A stretch of 64,000 nt of DNA from Vreelandella arcis (GCF_900103865.1 NZ_FNII01000013.1:50951-114950); one strand, 5' to 3'. Positions 34,758 to 44,751 are shown, numbered from the stretch's first letter. Notes: generated from the sequence alone by a model not told the origin. Numbers and translations: made by a program.

Positions 34758-35912
34758 TCAGACGTTACTTTCGCTGTATACGCTGGTTTTTAACAGCAAG
34801 CCGATGACCATGATGACACCAATCAGTAGCGCGGCCCCAAACAGCGTTAATGCCGCCGTATGCCCCACGGCATCAATCAGTAACCCCGTTGTTATCACGG
34901 GAAGGCTGAAACCTAGATAGGCCATTAAAAAATACCCAGCGCTGGCCTGTGTGGAAAGTGACTCCGAAATACCCAGCACGCCACTTAATCCACCTAAGTA
35001 AATAAACCCATAGCAGGCACTGCTAGCGGCAAACGTTCCGAGTAGTACCGCTGTTAATTGACCTTGCAGCGCACCCCATGTAATTAGCGCATACGCCAAA
35101 GGCAGAATAAGCAATCCCATTATGGTGGCGTTGCGGGGTGACAACCTTCTCGCCCAGGGCTGAAACAACACACCGCAGCTGCAAATACCAAAGGTGGCAA
35201 ATCCGCTCCAAGCGGCTAGACCATGCTGATCCAACGCCGAAGGAAGAATCGCTATTACCAACCCCACCACTGCCCACGCCAGCATAATCGCTAAACCGTA
35301 ATATAAGGCACCATGGGGATAGCGCGGCAAACGTAACATGGCACCTTGGGAAGTTTTAACGGTGTGATCTGGAAGCGTGGCAACCATTACAATCGCCAGC
35401 GCAGCAGCACACAGGTAAAGCCATAGGCTAGGTGGGGCCACACTGGTTGCCTGGAGCATAAACAGGCTGGTAATGGCGGCTCCTAAACCAAACCCGAGTG
35501 CCGTGCTGGCCGTGACATAGTTCGTGGCAATACGCTTATCTTCGCCGCTCAACAACATTTGCATATAAATGGGGGCGACCGCTGACATCAGCGCCGTTCC
35601 AATACCCAGTAAAAAGCGCGCAACGCCTAACGCCAACAGGCTCGGCGCGATTAGGGTAAGCGCGGTGGCTAAAAAACTAAGTAACAATGCCGTAATGATT
35701 AAGGGCTTGCGACCTACCCTTTCGGCTAATCCATTTAAGCCCAGCAACACCGGCATGATACCCGCCACATAGCAAGCGAAAGCAATAGTACTCGCCCCAA
35801 CACCCAAGCCGTCGCGCGTTGCGATTACATCGTAAAGAGGCGCCTGTAAATTAACGGCGGTGGTGATCATGCATAGTGCAAACGATAAACGGACGGCGCT
35901 ATATCGGTTCAT
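34758..35912 (-). CDS. MFS transporter
   Basis: 384 aa, 12 hydrophobic segments, no signal. It shows the MFS loop motif LAERVGRKPLI (about 60-70) and begins MNRYSAVRLSFALCMITT at ATG 35912. The reading frame stays open far upstream but that part is the reverse of the MocR gene and is not coding. It is divergent from a MocR-type regulator (137 bp apart), which probably controls it. Substrate unknown; MocR-linked MFS proteins often export small amines or vitamins. Confidence 0.83.
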   Translation of the reverse strand: MNRYSAVRLSFALCMITTAVNLQAPLYDVIATRDGLGVGASTIAFACYVAGIMPVLLGLNGLAERVGRKPLIITALLLSFLATALTLIAPSLLALGVARFLLGIGTALMSAVAPIYMQMLLSGEDKRIATNYVTASTALGFGLGAAITSLFMLQATSVAPPSLWLYLCAAALAIVMVATLPDHTVKTSQGAMLRLPRYPHGALYYGLAIMLAWAVVGLVIAILPSALDQHGLAAWSGFATFGICSCGVLFQPWARRLSPRNATIMGLLILPLAYALITWGALQGQLTAVLLGTFAASSACYGFIYLGGLSGVLGISESLSTQASAGYFLMAYLGFSLPVITTGLLIDAVGHTAALTLFGAALLIGVIMVIGLLLKTSVYSESNV

Positions 35913-36048
35913 GGATCTGTCCCTGGAAATGACTGATTGAACCGTTACGCTCGCATCCATATAAGTGATGGGTAAGGTACACTTGTCGATCATTATTGCG
36001 ACACTGTTCCGCTTTTTTTGCGAACGGTTGAGGGCAACAGGGCCTTTT

Positions 36049-37437
36049 ATGAAACTACACGTTGACCGGCGTGCTGCTACCTCTATAACCCAACAGCTTG
36101 AAGAGGGTATCCGCGATTGGATCCAGGACCATGGCGCAGGCGGTGGCCGACGTTTACCGTCTATACGTCGTTTGGCAGCCACAAATGGCATCAGCCGCAA
36201 CGCCGTCATTGAAGCCTACGAACGACTGGTCGCAGCGGGATTAGTACGCTCAAAACCCGGCTCAGGTTTCTATGTGGCTGATCATGCAGCATCCCTGGCA
36301 TCACAACCTTCAGCGACCCAAGCCCTGGAGGACGTCACCAGCGGGATGTGGGGACTGTTCAGCGCTGAGGAACACACCCTCAAGCTGGGCTGCGGTTGGC
36401 TACCCAGCCATTGGCGTGAAGGCGATGACCTTACTCACGCCATCCGCCAAGTCGCCCGCAAAAGCCGTTCAGGCATTTTTGAGTACAGCACTCCCCAAGG
36501 GCCGCTGGATTTGCGCGGTTTGATACAAGAACGCTTACGCCCATTAGCGATTGCCGCGGACGCTCAGCAGATAGTGATGACCGGTGGCGGCAGCCATTCG
36601 CTGGATTTACTGGTGCGGATGCTGCTTGAGCCCGGCGATGTGGTCTTTGTGGAATCGCCGGGCTATTACAACCTTTTCGGCCTGCTGCACTTGCAGCGAG
36701 TCCGCGTGATTGGCGTACCGCGATTAGCCGATGGGCCCGACATCGAGCGCCTGGAGGCGTTGTTAGCCCAGCACCGTCCTAAGCTATTTTTTATCAATAG
36801 TGTGTTTCACAACCCGACGGGAAGCACCATAACCCCTGGCATTGCACACCGTATTTTACAACTAGCCAATCAATACGATATTCAGATTGTCGAAGATGAT
36901 ATTTATGCTGACTTTCAGCACACACCCACCACTCGGCTGGCGGCACTAGATGGGCTCGACCGAGTTATCTACCTGGGCAGTTTTTCCAAAAGCCTCTCTT
37001 CTTCGCTACGCGTGGGATTTATCGCCGCGCCAGTAGCTTGGGTACAGCGCCTAGTGGATATCAAGATGTTGACCAGTATCTCTGCTTCGCGATTTGCAGA
37101 GCAGGTGGTCACTACCATGCTGCAAAACGGCAGTTACCGAAAGCTAACCGAGCGGTTGAGAATCAAGCTTTCCGACCAAATGGCCATAGCGCTAAGCATG
37201 CTAAAACAGGCGGGGTGGGAAATATTCAACGAACCGGTGGGCGGCATGTTCGTGTGGGCAAAGCCACCAGAGGCCATCTCGCCCGAAACACTGAGCGAGC
37301 TAGCTAACCAGTGGGAAATCACGCTATCAGCAGGGCATTTATTCTTTGCCGATCATCAACCGACGCCCTGGCTGCGCCTTAATGTTGCTTATATGCAGGA
37401 TGCCAGGGCGAAGGCGTTTCTTGAGGCGGCAAGTTAA
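36049..37437 (+). CDS. MocR-type PLP-dependent transcriptional regulator (GntR-aminotransferase fusion)
   Basis: 462 aa. N-terminal GntR winged helix (about 1-75: RRLPSIRRLAATNGISRNAVIEAYERL) joined to a fold-type I aminotransferase-like domain (about 110-460). The PLP lysine is in SFSKSLSSSLRVGF (about residue 310), with NPTGSTIT and EDDIYADF upstream. MocR proteins are regulators that sense an amino compound or PLP. The preferred start ATG 36049 begins MKLHVDRRA. It is divergent from the MFS gene, its likely target. Confidence 0.87.
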   Translation: MKLHVDRRAATSITQQLEEGIRDWIQDHGAGGGRRLPSIRRLAATNGISRNAVIEAYERLVAAGLVRSKPGSGFYVADHAASLASQPSATQALEDVTSGMWGLFSAEEHTLKLGCGWLPSHWREGDDLTHAIRQVARKSRSGIFEYSTPQGPLDLRGLIQERLRPLAIAADAQQIVMTGGGSHSLDLLVRMLLEPGDVVFVESPGYYNLFGLLHLQRVRVIGVPRLADGPDIERLEALLAQHRPKLFFINSVFHNPTGSTITPGIAHRILQLANQYDIQIVEDDIYADFQHTPTTRLAALDGLDRVIYLGSFSKSLSSSLRVGFIAAPVAWVQRLVDIKMLTSISASRFAEQVVTTMLQNGSYRKLTERLRIKLSDQMAIALSMLKQAGWEIFNEPVGGMFVWAKPPEAISPETLSELANQWEITLSAGHLFFADHQPTPWLRLNVAYMQDARAKAFLEAAS

Positions 37438-37483
37438 AACCAACCAGCATGCCGGAATAGTAGGTAGCTCCCCCTACTCTTCT

Positions 37484-38965
37484 TTATCCCTCTTTAACAG
37501 GCCATACATCGTCGTCGACCAACTCAGGGCGCTTGAGAATAGCAGGGTCAAATAACGGCTCCTTAATACCCTCACGGCGTTGGCGCTCGTAATCTTTCAG
37601 CACTGATACGGCGATCGGCCCCATGATTAGAATCGCAAACAGGTTGGTGGTGGCCATTAGCCCCATGGCCAGATCAGCAAAGTCCCATACCACGCTGAGT
37701 TCCGCCACAGAGCCAAGTAGCACCATGGCCAAAACAATCACACGAAACACACTGACCGCTTTTTTAGCATGACGACGGAATAGGTATTCGATATTAACCG
37801 ACGAGAAAGAGAAGTTGGCTAAAATGGAGGTGAAGGCAAAAAACAGGATAGCCAGCGCAATAAAGATTTCACCGAAACTGCCCAGGTGATCCACCATGGC
37901 ATCCTGCGTCAGCTGAATGCCTTCGATACTATCTCCCGCTGATTCGGATAGCAGGCGTTCATAAACGCCGGAAAGCAGAATCACCACGGCCGTGCAGCTA
38001 CAGATCACAACGGTATCCACGAACACCCCAAATGACTGCACTAACCCCTGGGCCGCCGGGTGTTTGACTGTCGCCTGGGCGGCTGCGTTAGGCGTTGAGC
38101 CCATACCCGCCTCATTGGAAAATAGACCGCGCTTGACGCCATTTTCCATCGCCGCTTTGATAGCATAACCGGCAGCACCGCCCACCGCAGGGCCAAGGCC
38201 AAAGGCACTCATTACAATCAGCGAGAGCATGTCGGGCACGGCAGAAAGGTTATTCACCAGGATCCATAGCGCCACTAGCAGATAAGCAATTGCCATGGCT
38301 GGCACAATTTTTTCAGCGGTTCGCGCCACCGATTTGAGGCCGCCATAAATGACAAAGCCTGACAAGATGGCAATCACCACGCCGGTGAGCCAATTGGGTA
38401 TGCCAAAGGCGCCATTCATACCTTGAGCAATGGTATTCGATTGCGCCGCGTTAAACGCTAAGCCGTAAGCAATAACCAGGAACACTGCAAACAGCGCGCC
38501 TAGCCAGCGCCATCCCAGGCAGCGCTCGATATAGTAAGCAGGCCCGCCGCGGAATACGCCATCTTCATTTCGATGCTTATAAACCTGGGCTAGGGTCGAC
38601 TCGATAAAAGCAGTGGCAAAGCCAAGCAACGCGGTGACCCACATCCAGAAAATCGCCCCCGGGCCGCCAATCCACAGCGCCAGCGCCACCCCCGCTAGAT
38701 TCCCAGTGCCGACCCTCGCCGCCATTGACGTGGCGAATGCCTGGAAGCCGCTAACACCTTCCCCGGCGCCCCGAGCAGTGAAGGTGACGTAGGCCATATG
38801 CCGAAACAACCGGAACTGCATACCTCGGGTCATGATGGTAAACAGCAAGCCAGCGCCTAGCAGCAAATAAACAAGAATGTAGCTCCAGATAAAGTTACTG
38901 ACGGGCATCATGATGGCGTAAAGACCATCGCGCAGCGGGGCTATGAGTAATTCGAGGGTCTCCAT
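37484..38965 (-). CDS. Alanine/glycine:cation symporter (AGCS family)
   Basis: 493 aa, about 11 membrane segments. Typical AGCS blocks include FQAFATSMAARVGTGNLAGVA (about 75-95), FRGGPAYYIERCLG and KRGLFSNEAGMGSTPNAAA (about 280-300). Sodium-coupled uptake of alanine or glycine at the inner membrane is the family role, fitting a halophile. ATG 38965 has GGAGAG upstream. It ends 46 bp from the MocR gene, convergently. Confidence 0.9.
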   Translation of the reverse strand: METLELLIAPLRDGLYAIMMPVSNFIWSYILVYLLLGAGLLFTIMTRGMQFRLFRHMAYVTFTARGAGEGVSGFQAFATSMAARVGTGNLAGVALALWIGGPGAIFWMWVTALLGFATAFIESTLAQVYKHRNEDGVFRGGPAYYIERCLGWRWLGALFAVFLVIAYGLAFNAAQSNTIAQGMNGAFGIPNWLTGVVIAILSGFVIYGGLKSVARTAEKIVPAMAIAYLLVALWILVNNLSAVPDMLSLIVMSAFGLGPAVGGAAGYAIKAAMENGVKRGLFSNEAGMGSTPNAAAQATVKHPAAQGLVQSFGVFVDTVVICSCTAVVILLSGVYERLLSESAGDSIEGIQLTQDAMVDHLGSFGEIFIALAILFFAFTSILANFSFSSVNIEYLFRRHAKKAVSVFRVIVLAMVLLGSVAELSVVWDFADLAMGLMATTNLFAILIMGPIAVSVLKDYERQRREGIKEPLFDPAILKRPELVDDDVWPVKEG

Positions 38966-39125
38966 GGGAATGCTCTCCAGTTTGCTCTTTGTTCACACTC
39001 GGGTTCCTAAAAAAGCCAGAACAGTGCCCTATTCCGGTGTGCTGAGTCAGCCCGCCTAAACAGCGATGCCAATCCAACGATTTTAGACAGTTTTTCAACT
39101 AGGCCCAAATAAAGCGCATTAAAAC

Positions 39126-40326
39126 CGACGTCACCCCCAGATTGAGTGGCGCTACACTTTAGAGTCCGATCCTATGCGTAAGGAGATTGGACATGAAGAA
39201 GCGTTTCAGCGAAGAACAGATCATTGGTTTCCTGGGCGAAGCAGAAGCGGGACTGCCCATCAAGGAGCTATGCCGTCGGCACGGCTTCTCAGAAGCAGTT
39301 ACTATCTATGGCGGAGCAAGTTTGGGGGCATGAGCGTACCCGATGCCAAGCGAATCAAAGAACTCGAGGCTGAAAATGTGCGTTTGAAAAAGCTGCTCGC
39401 TGAGTCGCTACTGGAAATGGAGGTCACTCGCGAGGCGCTGAGAAAAAAGTGGTGAGCGCCCCTGCACGTCGAGACGTGGTGCGCTTTATGGTGTCACGTG
39501 GCCTGAGTGAGCGCTGAGCAATGCGTGTCATCCGTATGAGTGCCAGCACGTTACGCTATCAGCGAATGCCGGACCGCAACCAGGGCTTACGCGAACGCAT
39601 CCTGGCGCTCGCGTATCGGCACCGTCGCTATGGGGCGGGCATGATCTATCTGAAGCTTCGTCAGCCCGGAGAGCCGGTCAATCACAAGCGTGTTCGTCTA
39701 TATCCGAAGCTCGCTTGCAGGTGAAGCGTCGCAAGCGCAAGAAGGTTCCCATGTCTGAGCGAAAGCCACTTGGTCGCCCTGGTGCCGCCAATCAGGTCTG
39801 GTCAATGGATTTTGTGTTTGACCGTACAGCAGACGGGCGAGTGATAAAGAGCTTCACTGTTGTCGATGACGCTCCCCATGAAGCCGTGGCTATCGTGCCT
39901 GAACGTGCCATGGGCGGACTGTTTTTAACACGTACTCTTCTGGATCACCTGGCTTTACACCGTGGCCTACCTAGCGCCATTCGTACGGATAATGGAAATG
40001 AATTCTGAGGGCGCGCCATGCTGTCATGGGCTCATCTACGTGGCGTTGCACTATTTTTAATTGAACCTGGAACCCCCACCAGAACGCCTACATCGAACCG
40101 TTCAATGGGCGCTTTCGAGATGAATACCTAAATGAGCATTGGTTCACCAGCCTTCAGCACACCCAGGTTGTCATCGAGGCATGGCGACGGGAGTACAACG
40201 AAGAAAGACCGAAGAGGAGTCTTGGAGGGCTGACACCTTCAGACTATGCTGATCAACTGGTGGTAAAACACGATAGAGTTATTTCTGACTCTAAACCCGG
40301 ATGTTACTGAAGATGGGGTGACGTCG
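39126..40326 (+). mobile_element. Decayed IS3-family element (IS407-like), about 1.2 kb
   Basis: The ends carry a 12-bp perfect inverted repeat (CGACGTCACCCC at 39126, its complement ending at 40326), flanked by a 3-bp direct repeat AAC (39123-39125 and 40327-40329). Inside are the remains of orfA and orfB of an IS3-family transposase with several frame breaks. The exact ends are tentative because IS3 ends usually begin TG. Confidence 0.75.
39193..40310 (+). pseudogene. IS3-family transposase orfA/orfB remnants
   Basis: orfA starts MKKRFSEEQIIGFLGEAEAG and loses frame near 39297, where one base is missing (SEA then a shifted SYYLWRSKFGG). It then resumes with a leucine-rich coiled region to 39455. 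orfB pieces run to 40310 in changing frames: YRHRRYGAGMIYLKLR, SMDFVFD (first catalytic Asp), RTDNGNEF (second Asp) followed by a stop, then PFNGRFRDEYLNEHWF (around the catalytic Glu). At least four disruptions, so the element cannot move by itself. Confidence 0.85.
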
Positions 40327-40351
40327 AACCTGCAGTATCTCACTGATTTGG

Positions 40352-40519
40352 TTAATAAGTGTGGCCTTGGTCACTCAGTAGAATGGCATGCGCCCGACGA
40401 CGGAGAGCACGCTTCTCGCCAAGGTGATAGGCGGAGGCCAGCGTCTGTTGTTCAGATTCAGTGAGAGGGGCAGCCAAAGCGTTTTTCCATAGTTCCGTCA
40501 GTGTCAGAAGTCCTGGCAT
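40352..40519 (-). pseudogene. IS630-family transposase N-terminal fragment
   Basis: 55 codons beginning MPGLLTLTELWKNAL and containing ALRRRAHAILLSDQG, the N-terminal helix-turn-helix region typical of IS630-type transposases. It then stops (HTY*) 26 bp from the end of the IS3 element. The catalytic part is absent, so this is a relic. Confidence 0.65.
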
Positions 40520-40683
40520 GGATATTGCCCGAAAACTTTAGGCTAGGCACTTATGAGGGCAAAGCGTTGAGTCAAACACCTCCTGCACATATTGCTATTA
40601 CAAAAACTGAAGCACATAACAGCGCCGGTCAGGTGCTTTGCGCCATGCTTGGCACACCACTCAAACAAAAACCCTCCATAAAA

Positions 40684-40712
40684 TGAACTGACCCCAATAG
40701 TTGGGCAGTTCA
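40684..40712. repeat. Inverted repeat resembling an IS150-group end
   Basis: TGAACTG-A-CCC ... GGG-CAGTTCA forms a 10-bp stem with one bulge. TGAACTGACCCC-AATAGTTGG also resembles the terminal repeat of IS150-group elements, so this could be a scar of a lost element. A T-run (from 40725) follows at a distance. No gene was seen in 40327-40351 or 40520-40807. Confidence 0.4.
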
Positions 40713-40807
40713 TTGGCATGCGGCTTTTTTTGCTACCCATGTTAAACATCAACAGACCCTAATCACGATTCAAAGCTATCTCTTCCAACACCAACACACT
40801 GAGACCA

Positions 40808-41329
40808 TCAAAACTCACTCAGTTTAATGTGGTAGTGGGCTGCCTTTTCAACATATTCTGCGGCATTAGCTTCGAGCATCTCACACTTTTCCGTCTCACT
40901 TACTTGTCGAACAACCCGCGCTGGAGAGCCAACCACTAGCGAGCCATCTGGTATCTCCTGCCCCTCAGTGACGAGGGCATTGGCACCAACGATACAATAG
41001 CTTCCTATACGAGCACCATTAAGCACCACTGCTTGAATGCCAATCAGACTATAATCCCCCACCTCGCAGCCGTGCAGCATCGCCTGATGGCCGACTGTTA
41101 CTCCTTTGCCCAGGATCAGCGGATGCCCCGGATCAGTATGTAACACAGCGCTATCCTGAACATTACTATGTGGACCAACCGTGATCCACTCATTATCGCC
41201 TCGCAATACCGCCTGAAACCAGATACTCGCCCGGGCATTGATGCGAACACTACCGATTACACTAGCGGTCGGCGCGACCCAACTATTAATATCAATATTG
41301 GGGACTCGCTCACCTAATGTATAAATCAT
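40808..41329 (-). CDS. Gamma-carbonic-anhydrase-like hexapeptide-repeat protein (PaaY/CaiE type)
   Basis: 173 aa left-handed beta-helix protein. It has the LRGD segment after WFQAV and three histidines in the metal-ligand positions ([13 protein letters not shown]). This family includes gamma-carbonic anhydrases and PaaY, a thioesterase that rescues stalled CoA esters in phenylacetate catabolism. In a CoA-ligase/thiolase operon a PaaY-like role is attractive but inferred. The start [12 protein letters not shown] at 41329 fits the family; its ribosome site is weak. It is the last gene of the minus-strand operon from 45917. Confidence 0.82.
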   Translation of the reverse strand: MIYTLGERVPNIDINSWVAPTASVIGSVRINARASIWFQAVLRGDNEWITVGPHSNVQDSAVLHTDPGHPLILGKGVTVGHQAMLHGCEVGDYSLIGIQAVVLNGARIGSYCIVGANALVTEGQEIPDGSLVVGSPARVVRQVSETEKCEMLEANAAEYVEKAAHYHIKLSEF

Positions 41330-41348
41330 AGGATTTTTTGCACCTATA

Positions 41349-42104
41349 TCAGCTAAACAGTCCAGAATTGATAAAACCGCCATCAACAGCCAGCACTTGA
41401 CCGTTGATGTACCCCGACTCCTCGGAAAGTAGAAAAGTTACTGCCGAGGCAACTTCTTCGGACGTACCGTAGCGCTTCATCGGTACTCGGGCGTGCCATT
41501 GCTCGCGTACTTCTGGAGTGTGCATTTCCTGCGCTAACGGCGTGTCAATAGGCCCCGGTGCAACCGCATTAACGCGGATGTCGGCGGCACCCAGCTCGTT
41601 GGCCATCACCAAGGTAAGAGCATTCTGCCCAGCCTTGGAGGCACCGTAGGCACTGCGCCCCTTGTTGCCGCATAGTCCCGATACTGAGGAGATGTTGACA
41701 ATACATCCCGGTTGGCCTTCAAGTAGCCAGTGGCGCGCTAAGGTACGAGATACGATGAAGGTTCCAATCACATTAACTTCAAGGATCTTCCGGAAGGCTG
41801 CTACCTCAGTTTCAACTGTCAAACAGTCCATACCAATGCCGGCGCAATTGACCACACCGCCGATCTTATAGCGAGCGGCAGCTGCTCGTATCGCGGCCTC
41901 CACCGAATCCTCATTGGTCACATCGCACACTTGGCCGTCCTCAGCATCGAGATCCAGTTTTCGACACGCCTCGGCAAGTTTTTCGGCAGATAAATCAAGT
42001 AAACATACAGGAATACCACGTGCCGTCTGGGCACGCGCTATGGCAAAACCAATACCAGAGGCGCCACCGGTGATAACCACTGCGGGTCGGGAAACTGTAT
42101 TCAT
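41349..42104 (-). CDS. Short-chain dehydrogenase/reductase (FabG-like)
   Basis: 251 aa, classical [16 protein letters not shown] near the start binds NAD(P), VVNCAGIG is the NAG-type motif, [22 protein letters not shown] holds Ser and the YxxxK pair, and the end [18 protein letters not shown] is typical of FabG-like enzymes. A 3-hydroxyacyl-CoA or alcohol dehydrogenase step next to the thiolase would make sense (inference). The start at 42104 lacks a strong ribosome site. It ends 20 bp before the carbonic-anhydrase-like gene. Confidence 0.85.
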   Translation of the reverse strand: MNTVSRPAVVITGGASGIGFAIARAQTARGIPVCLLDLSAEKLAEACRKLDLDAEDGQVCDVTNEDSVEAAIRAAAARYKIGGVVNCAGIGMDCLTVETEVAAFRKILEVNVIGTFIVSRTLARHWLLEGQPGCIVNISSVSGLCGNKGRSAYGASKAGQNALTLVMANELGAADIRVNAVAPGPIDTPLAQEMHTPEVREQWHARVPMKRYGTSEEVASAVTFLLSEESGYINGQVLAVDGGFINSGLFS

Positions 42105-42159
42105 AGCTAGAGCTCTTATTGGGATTGGAGCCCACCGCCCCATGACGGCAGGGGTGACC

Positions 42160-42594
42160 TCAGGCTGTATCGGGATTATCTGGCAGCCATTCTTCTAGGG
42201 TTACCTCGAAGGTCATGCAAACCGGATTCCAGCCAGCCAAAAAAGGGCCGCCGTAAACGTTGCCGTCAGTGTCAGCAACGATCCCGGCTAGTGAAGCAAC
42301 CGGCGTGCCACTCTCAGTAGAACGCACCTCGCCGGCCATACTCACTACCTCAACGGCAGGACCAGTAACTTGCTGATAGCCACCATCAAGAGTACCCAAG
42401 CACGCGTCGACCAGACTGCCCAGCCCACCGCGTACAAAGGCATTCTCAAAACCCTCGGCAAGACACATTTTCTCTATGCCCTGAACTAGATCCTCATTTG
42501 GTGCGATGCGTGCATAAGCTACGCGGCCCATACGTCCAGTTTCTGTGGTTACCACTTGACTGGGGGCCTGTCGTGTCGGATTATCAGCTGTCAT
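42160..42594 (-). CDS. PPC domain (DUF296) protein lacking the conserved histidines
   Basis: 144 aa, one PPC (plant and prokaryote conserved) domain with the core VRGGLGSLVDACLGTLDGG and the GNVYGGPFLAG turn. The usual histidine cluster of prokaryotic PPC proteins (HxH, then GGH) is replaced: ASLAGIV at 100-106 and GGP at 115-117. It starts one base after the neighbouring PPC gene ends, so the pair is coupled. It may be a non-catalytic partner in a mixed trimer. Function unknown. Confidence 0.75.
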   Translation of the reverse strand: MTADNPTRQAPSQVVTTETGRMGRVAYARIAPNEDLVQGIEKMCLAEGFENAFVRGGLGSLVDACLGTLDGGYQQVTGPAVEVVSMAGEVRSTESGTPVASLAGIVADTDGNVYGGPFLAGWNPVCMTFEVTLEEWLPDNPDTA

Positions 42595-42595
42595 A

Positions 42596-43141
42596 TCATG
42601 ACTCCCTATGGGGCTTCAGTAGCGGGATGTTGGTTTCCTCATCAAATGCCTGACGTAGTTCGAAGCCCTCAATGGCCGTCACTAGCACCGACAGTGGCGT
42701 AGGGCCGATCACAGACGCCTGGGGTACGATGTGGCCCCCCTTGACCTGCCCAGTTTCGGTGCGCAACGTGGCATGGCAGTGAACCAGAGGACGACCCTCC
42801 ATATCCTTACCAAAAGTGGCATTGCCAAACACCATAAAAGCTTCGCCAGCGTCGATTGGGCTGGAGTAAGCAATCACCGCTTTTCCAGAGGAGTCAGGGG
42901 GCGCCACACAGTACTCCAAGTGATCGAAGTAACCACCAAGGATTGTCGTCGAGGCACTGGTTACGCCAATTTTGTAAAGCGGCTCGACTAGAGCATCATA
43001 TAAAGTACGGCCAGGAGTGAGTTCCAGGCGGATATGGCGCCCGCTCTGGTAGTGCATACTCTGGATGCGCACTGGGTTGAAGCTTCCTGCGTGGCGAAGC
43101 ATTCGTGGATGGTGATAGCCGGTTTTAATAGTACGGGTCAT
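42596..43141 (-). CDS. PPC domain (DUF296) protein with intact histidine cluster
   Basis: 181 aa. The PPC core includes LVHCHATLR (His121, His123) and VKGGHIVPQ (His137), the conserved potential metal site, preceded by MVFGNATFG. Prokaryotic PPC proteins are trimers of unknown activity. The first residues overlap the end of the acyl-CoA ligase gene at base 43141. It is encoded between a CoA ligase and a second PPC gene without histidines, so the two probably act together on an intermediate of the same pathway. Confidence 0.78.
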   Translation of the reverse strand: MTRTIKTGYHHPRMLRHAGSFNPVRIQSMHYQSGRHIRLELTPGRTLYDALVEPLYKIGVTSASTTILGGYFDHLEYCVAPPDSSGKAVIAYSSPIDAGEAFMVFGNATFGKDMEGRPLVHCHATLRTETGQVKGGHIVPQASVIGPTPLSVLVTAIEGFELRQAFDEETNIPLLKPHRES

Positions 43142-44751
43142 TACGCCTTCTCCCGTTCCTCAATTGCCTGCTTGATGATTTTTTTAGTGATCTTGCCGTA
43201 GTTAGACTTGGGTAAAGCGTCGAAGAAATGGTATCGGCGCGGTACCTTGTAGCTCGATACCCTAGTTTTGACCCACTCCCGCAGTGTCTCAGCATCAAGT
43301 GTTTTGCCCTCACCGGGCACCACGGCAGCAACACCGATCTCGCCCCACTGATCGTCAGGCATGCCGACCACAGCCACCTCACTGATATCAGGGTGTGACA
43401 GCATTTTCTCCTCGATCTCGCGGGGGTAAATATTGGAGCCACCAGAAATGAACATATCGGAGGCACGCCCAGTAATATAAAGGCAGCCTTCATCATCAAT
43501 ATGGCCTAGGTCGCCAGTGAGGAACCAGCCATTGCGGAACGACTTCTCGTTGGCGTCGGGGTTAGCATAGTAGCCAGCGAACACTCCTAGCCCACAAACG
43601 CAGATCTCCCCGCTCTCAAAAGGGGTCAGCTCATTACCCGCCTCATCTTGAATTGAAACCTGCATAGCAGTGCGGTCATAGCCACAGGTACCGACCTTCA
43701 TATCCTCGTCATTAGCGCTATGCAGGCCCGGCGGCAGCACGGTGATGTTGCCGGTTACCTCGCCCAACCCGTAGTATTGCACCAAGACCTTGCCAAGTTT
43801 CTCAAGGGCGACCTTCTGGTCGGCGCGGTACATCGGCGCGCCAGCGTAGATAACGTAACGCAGCGATGAATGATCGTAACGGTTAACAGCCGGATCCTCG
43901 ACTAGCATCTTGACGATGGTCGGCACAGTAAACACGTTGGTAATATTGTGACGCTCTATCAATGCCCAGATCTCTTCGGCATCGAAGCCTGCCCCGCTAG
44001 GCAGCACGGTTTTGACACCACGGGCAAGTTGCGTCAGATAATGGATTCCTGATCCGTGAGAGAGCGGCGCTACTACCAGGCTGGCATCGGTCGTATGTTC
44101 AGTGCCCGGCATCAAGTCACAGAGATGGTTTGTAGTAATGAACCCCATCTGACCGTGAGTTAGCACTGCAGCCTTGGAGCGCCCGGTGGTGCCCGAGGTA
44201 AAGAAAAACCAGCAAGGATCGTCATGCTCTACATCGGTGTTACGGCATGACTGCCCGTCATACTCACGCAGAAAACTTTCATAATCGACATCACCGAACT
44301 CGCCTTCACCAATGCGCACAGTAAGTTTCAAGTCATCGCTGGCTTCACGCAGCGTCTTGTAGTGTGCTTCGAACTCACTACCGATAATCACTACCCGAGC
44401 GCTAGTCAACTCCGCCAACCATACCGCCTCATCAGGCGAAATACGAAAGTTGGCCGGCGCCCATATGGCACCCAGACGAAAGGCAGCAAGTTGAGTCTCG
44501 ACCATTTCAAAGCCGTTACGGCTATGCACGAGGAGACGATCACCCTTTTCAACCCCTCGGGCGCGAAGTGCCAATGCCAATGCATTAACCCGGCGGTCGA
44601 GTTCTTCCCATGTGAGGATGTTGTCACCCATGACCAAAGCTTCACCATGCGGGAAGCGGCGCGCTGCCTGAGTCAGGAAGTAGGCAAGGTTCATAACTCG
44701 CTTGCTGGCCGGAATAACTCCTCCGGCTGGGGCTTGTACGTGCCGACTCAT
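43141..44751 (-). CDS. Acyl-CoA synthetase (AMP-forming, class I adenylate-forming enzyme)
   Basis: 536 aa. Activates a carboxylic acid to its CoA ester via an acyl-adenylate. P-loop FFTSGTTGRSKAAVLTH (about 186-202), YYGLGEVTGN (about 335), LTGDLGHIDDEG (about 420), GRASDMFISGGSNIYP (about 432) and the C-terminal catalytic lysine in PKSNYGKITKKI are all present. The acyl substrate cannot be read out; an aromatic or branched/cyclic acid is possible. The start overlaps the thiolase stop by four bases, so it is translationally coupled. It is the second gene of the operon. Confidence 0.88.
   Translation of the reverse strand: MSRHVQAPAGGVIPASKRVMNLAYFLTQAARRFPHGEALVMGDNILTWEELDRRVNALALALRARGVEKGDRLLVHSRNGFEMVETQLAAFRLGAIWAPANFRISPDEAVWLAELTSARVVIIGSEFEAHYKTLREASDDLKLTVRIGEGEFGDVDYESFLREYDGQSCRNTDVEHDDPCWFFFTSGTTGRSKAAVLTHGQMGFITTNHLCDLMPGTEHTTDASLVVAPLSHGSGIHYLTQLARGVKTVLPSGAGFDAEEIWALIERHNITNVFTVPTIVKMLVEDPAVNRYDHSSLRYVIYAGAPMYRADQKVALEKLGKVLVQYYGLGEVTGNITVLPPGLHSANDEDMKVGTCGYDRTAMQVSIQDEAGNELTPFESGEICVCGLGVFAGYYANPDANEKSFRNGWFLTGDLGHIDDEGCLYITGRASDMFISGGSNIYPREIEEKMLSHPDISEVAVVGMPDDQWGEIGVAAVVPGEGKTLDAETLREWVKTRVSSYKVPRRYHFFDALPKSNYGKITKKIIKQAIEEREKA

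Noticed and set aside
35913..36209. Long N-terminal extension of the MFS protein
   Set aside because: The extension is the antisense of the MocR gene, lacks hydrophobic character and would cover the divergent promoter region. The start at 35912 gives a normal MFS N-terminus.
40501..40686. Plus-strand open frame of 61 codons after the IS3 remnant
   Set aside because: No ribosome site, no recognisable family, and it overlaps the IS630 fragment on the other strand.
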